A stretch of 64,000 nt of DNA from Candidatus Nitronereus thalassa (GTDB lineage Bacteria > Nitrospirota > Nitrospiria > Nitrospirales > UBA8639), in contig NZ_JAQOUE010000001.1 of the NCBI RefSeq assembly GCF_032191465.1, positions 1,736,001 through 1,800,000 on the forward strand. The letters run 5' to 3'. Within the stretch, counting starts at the first letter, position 1, and each line of letters begins with the position of its first letter. The notes under the pieces are model-generated. The model searched no databases. It was not told the DNA's origin and worked only from the letters and a program-made list of their open reading frames with translations. The position numbers and the translations under genes are program-made. This document shows positions 62,605-64,000 of the stretch, piece by piece.

Positions 62605-64000
62605 TCAACCATCATTGGGTTCTTTGGCCTCTTGATCACGGTTGAGGAGTTTGTATTCAATGCTGTCGGCCAAGGCCTGCCAGCTTGCTTCAATGATATT
62701 TTCCGAGACTCCGACCGTACCCCATTTGGCCTTATGGTCCCCTGATTCAATCAGTACCCGCACTTTGGACTCGGTCCCGTGATTACCTGCAAGGACCCGC
62801 ACTTTATAATCCAACAAGTCAACTTCTCGTAATTCCGGATAAAATTTTTCCAGGGCCTTTCTGAGCGCGTTATCGATGGCATTGACAGGACCATCCCCTA
62901 CCGCGGCGGTATGCTCAATAACATCGCCAACTTGCACCTTAATGGTTGCTTCAGTTCGGGGAACCTCCTCGGCATCACGTTTTTCGACTATCACTCGCAA
63001 CCCAAGGAGAGAGAAGGCAGGCCGATGAGTTCCCAAGGCTTCTCGCACCATGATTTCGAATGAACCTTCCGCGCCCTCAAATTGGAATCCATCCCGCTCA
63101 CGATCCTTCAATTGAGCCAACAATTGCTGAACTCGCGGATGATCTCTGGGAAGTGTCACTCCATATTCTTCCAGCTTATGAGCCACGCCACTCCGGCCCG
63201 TATTGTCCGATACCAACACTCGTTGACGATTCCCTACGGATTCTGGGGGAACATGTTCATACGTCAACGGATTTTTCTGAACCGCGTGAATATGAACCCC
63301 ACCTTTATGCGCAAAGGCCGCATCTCCAATATAGGCCTGCCGCTTATTCGGCAACAGATTCGCAATCTCCGACACAAAGAGCGAGGCATTCCGAAGGTGC
63401 TGCAACCGCCCTTCACCCAAAACCGGGTGATTCATTTTCAATTCAAGATTGGCCAAAACCGAACACAGGTTGACATTCCCACATCGCTCTCCAATCCCAT
63501 TCATAGTCCCCTGAACCTGACGGGCTCCCAGTTGCACCGCAACAAGGGTGTTCGCCACAGCCAATTCTGCATCATTATGCGCATGAATACCCAACGGCAC
63601 CTGACAGATCGCTTGGACTTTTGGCCAAATAGCTTCAATCTCCCAGGGCATGGTTCCGCCATTCGTATCGCACAGAATGATGCGTTCGGCTCCGCCTTCA
63701 ACCGCCCGTCGCACGGTTTCCAAGGCATATTCAGAATCCGCTTTATATCCATCAAAGAAATGTTCTGCATCATAGAACACTGACTTTCCGCAGGAACGAA
63801 GATAGGCAATGGAGTCCTGGATTAATTCGAGATTATTTTCCAATGTCGTCCCCAAAGCTTCGGTCACATGCAACGGCCAACTTTTGCCAAAAATTGTAAT
63901 GATGCGGGTATCCGCTGCCAAAAGAGCTTGAAGCGTTGGATCGTTCTCTGCCACATTCCCGGCTTTTCGAGTCGAACCAAAGGCAACGATCTTGGCCTGT
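62605..64000 (-). CDS. cimA: Citramalate synthase (N-terminal part beyond the window)
   Basis: Minus-strand gene, cut at base 64000; 464 residues visible. It belongs to the HMGL-like/isopropylmalate synthase family in the (R)-citramalate synthase subgroup, condensing acetyl-CoA and pyruvate to citramalate for isoleucine synthesis. Visible features: the metal-binding His pair in LGIHAHNDAELAVAN, the NGIGERCGNVNLCS motif, and a C-terminal regulatory LeuA dimer domain (about residues 300-440 of the visible part; GDGPVNAIDNALRKAL). The frame continues past the GTG at 63954 into AKIVAFGSTRKAGNV, so the true start is outside. Confidence 0.92.
   Translation of the reverse strand, partial: QAKIVAFGSTRKAGNVAENDPTLQALLAADTRIITIFGKSWPLHVTEALGTTLENNLELIQDSIAYLRSCGKSVFYDAEHFFDGYKADSEYALETVRRAVEGGAERIILCDTNGGTMPWEIEAIWPKVQAICQVPLGIHAHNDAELAVANTLVAVQLGARQVQGTMNGIGERCGNVNLCSVLANLELKMNHPVLGEGRLQHLRNASLFVSEIANLLPNKRQAYIGDAAFAHKGGVHIHAVQKNPLTYEHVPPESVGNRQRVLVSDNTGRSGVAHKLEEYGVTLPRDHPRVQQLLAQLKDRERDGFQFEGAEGSFEIMVREALGTHRPAFSLLGLRVIVEKRDAEEVPRTEATIKVQVGDVIEHTAAVGDGPVNAIDNALRKALEKFYPELREVDLLDYKVRVLAGNHGTESKVRVLIESGDHKAKWGTVGVSENIIEASWQALADSIEYKLLNRDQEAKEPNDG

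Noticed and set aside
1-64000. CRISPR array, rRNA operon, prophage or complete insertion sequence
   Set aside because: No regularly spaced repeats, no rRNA sequence, no transposase, integrase or phage structural genes were seen.

Overview
This window most likely comes from a nitrite-oxidising, Nitrospira-like bacterium (Nitrospirota), probably one of the lower-GC marine or alkalitolerant lineages. The strongest pointer is a 14-kb complex I operon with two nuoM genes and no nuoE or nuoF, a layout known from Nitrospira. The base composition, close to 50% GC by eye, and the many dispersed palindromic repeats fit, but no marker gene such as nxr or rRNA is present, so the assignment is an inference.

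Layout. 1-3.1 kb: a five-PAS histidine kinase and its response regulator (cut by the window edge). 3.6-4.6 kb: an exported protein made of three copies of one module. 4.6-13.9 kb: a divergent ergothioneine locus. Leftward it carries egtB followed by an ECF-type importer (S component fused to two ATPase domains, then EcfT). Rightward it carries an ABC importer (ATPase, then fused binding protein-permease), egtD and an egtE-like PLP enzyme. 13.9-16.5 kb: a CBS protein, glutamate formimidoyltransferase, and a DsrE2-TusA sulfur-carrier pair behind a good promoter. 16.7-18.4 kb: an AT-rich group of small lipoproteins. 18.8-32.7 kb: the complex I operon nuoA-B-C-D-G-I-J-K-L-M-M-N on the minus strand. 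nuoE, nuoF and nuoH are not in it. 33-43 kb: mutM, a zinc-ribbon protein, exported DUF4197, DUF481 and DUF11 proteins, an LtaS-like membrane sulfatase and an MscS channel. 43.2-44.9 kb: a frameshifted gene between two inverted copies of a structured repeat. 44.9-58.5 kb: a five-gene minus-strand envelope operon: an AsmA/YdbH-like protein, a DUF1318 (YdbL-like) lipoprotein, a 2595-residue exported propeller-TPR-CHAT protein, an SH3 protein and an M48 protease. 59-64 kb: small enzymes, a miniature inverted-repeat element, tRNA-Pro(GGG), merR, ihfA and the C-terminal part of citramalate synthase.

The main surprises are three repeat families. R1 (three full copies and one fragment) keeps paired stems although the paired bases differ between copies, and each full copy lies in sense orientation just after a stop codon. 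R2 is a palindrome sitting in two gene junctions of the nuo operon and downstream of the 84-residue gene near 61.4 kb. R3 is a MITE-like element whose end supplies a stop codon. Also notable are the linkage of an ECF importer to ergothioneine synthesis, the loss of a key lysine in the second NuoM, and the YdbH/YdbL-CHAT-M48 operon. All functional statements rest on motif recognition and family knowledge; no database search was run.
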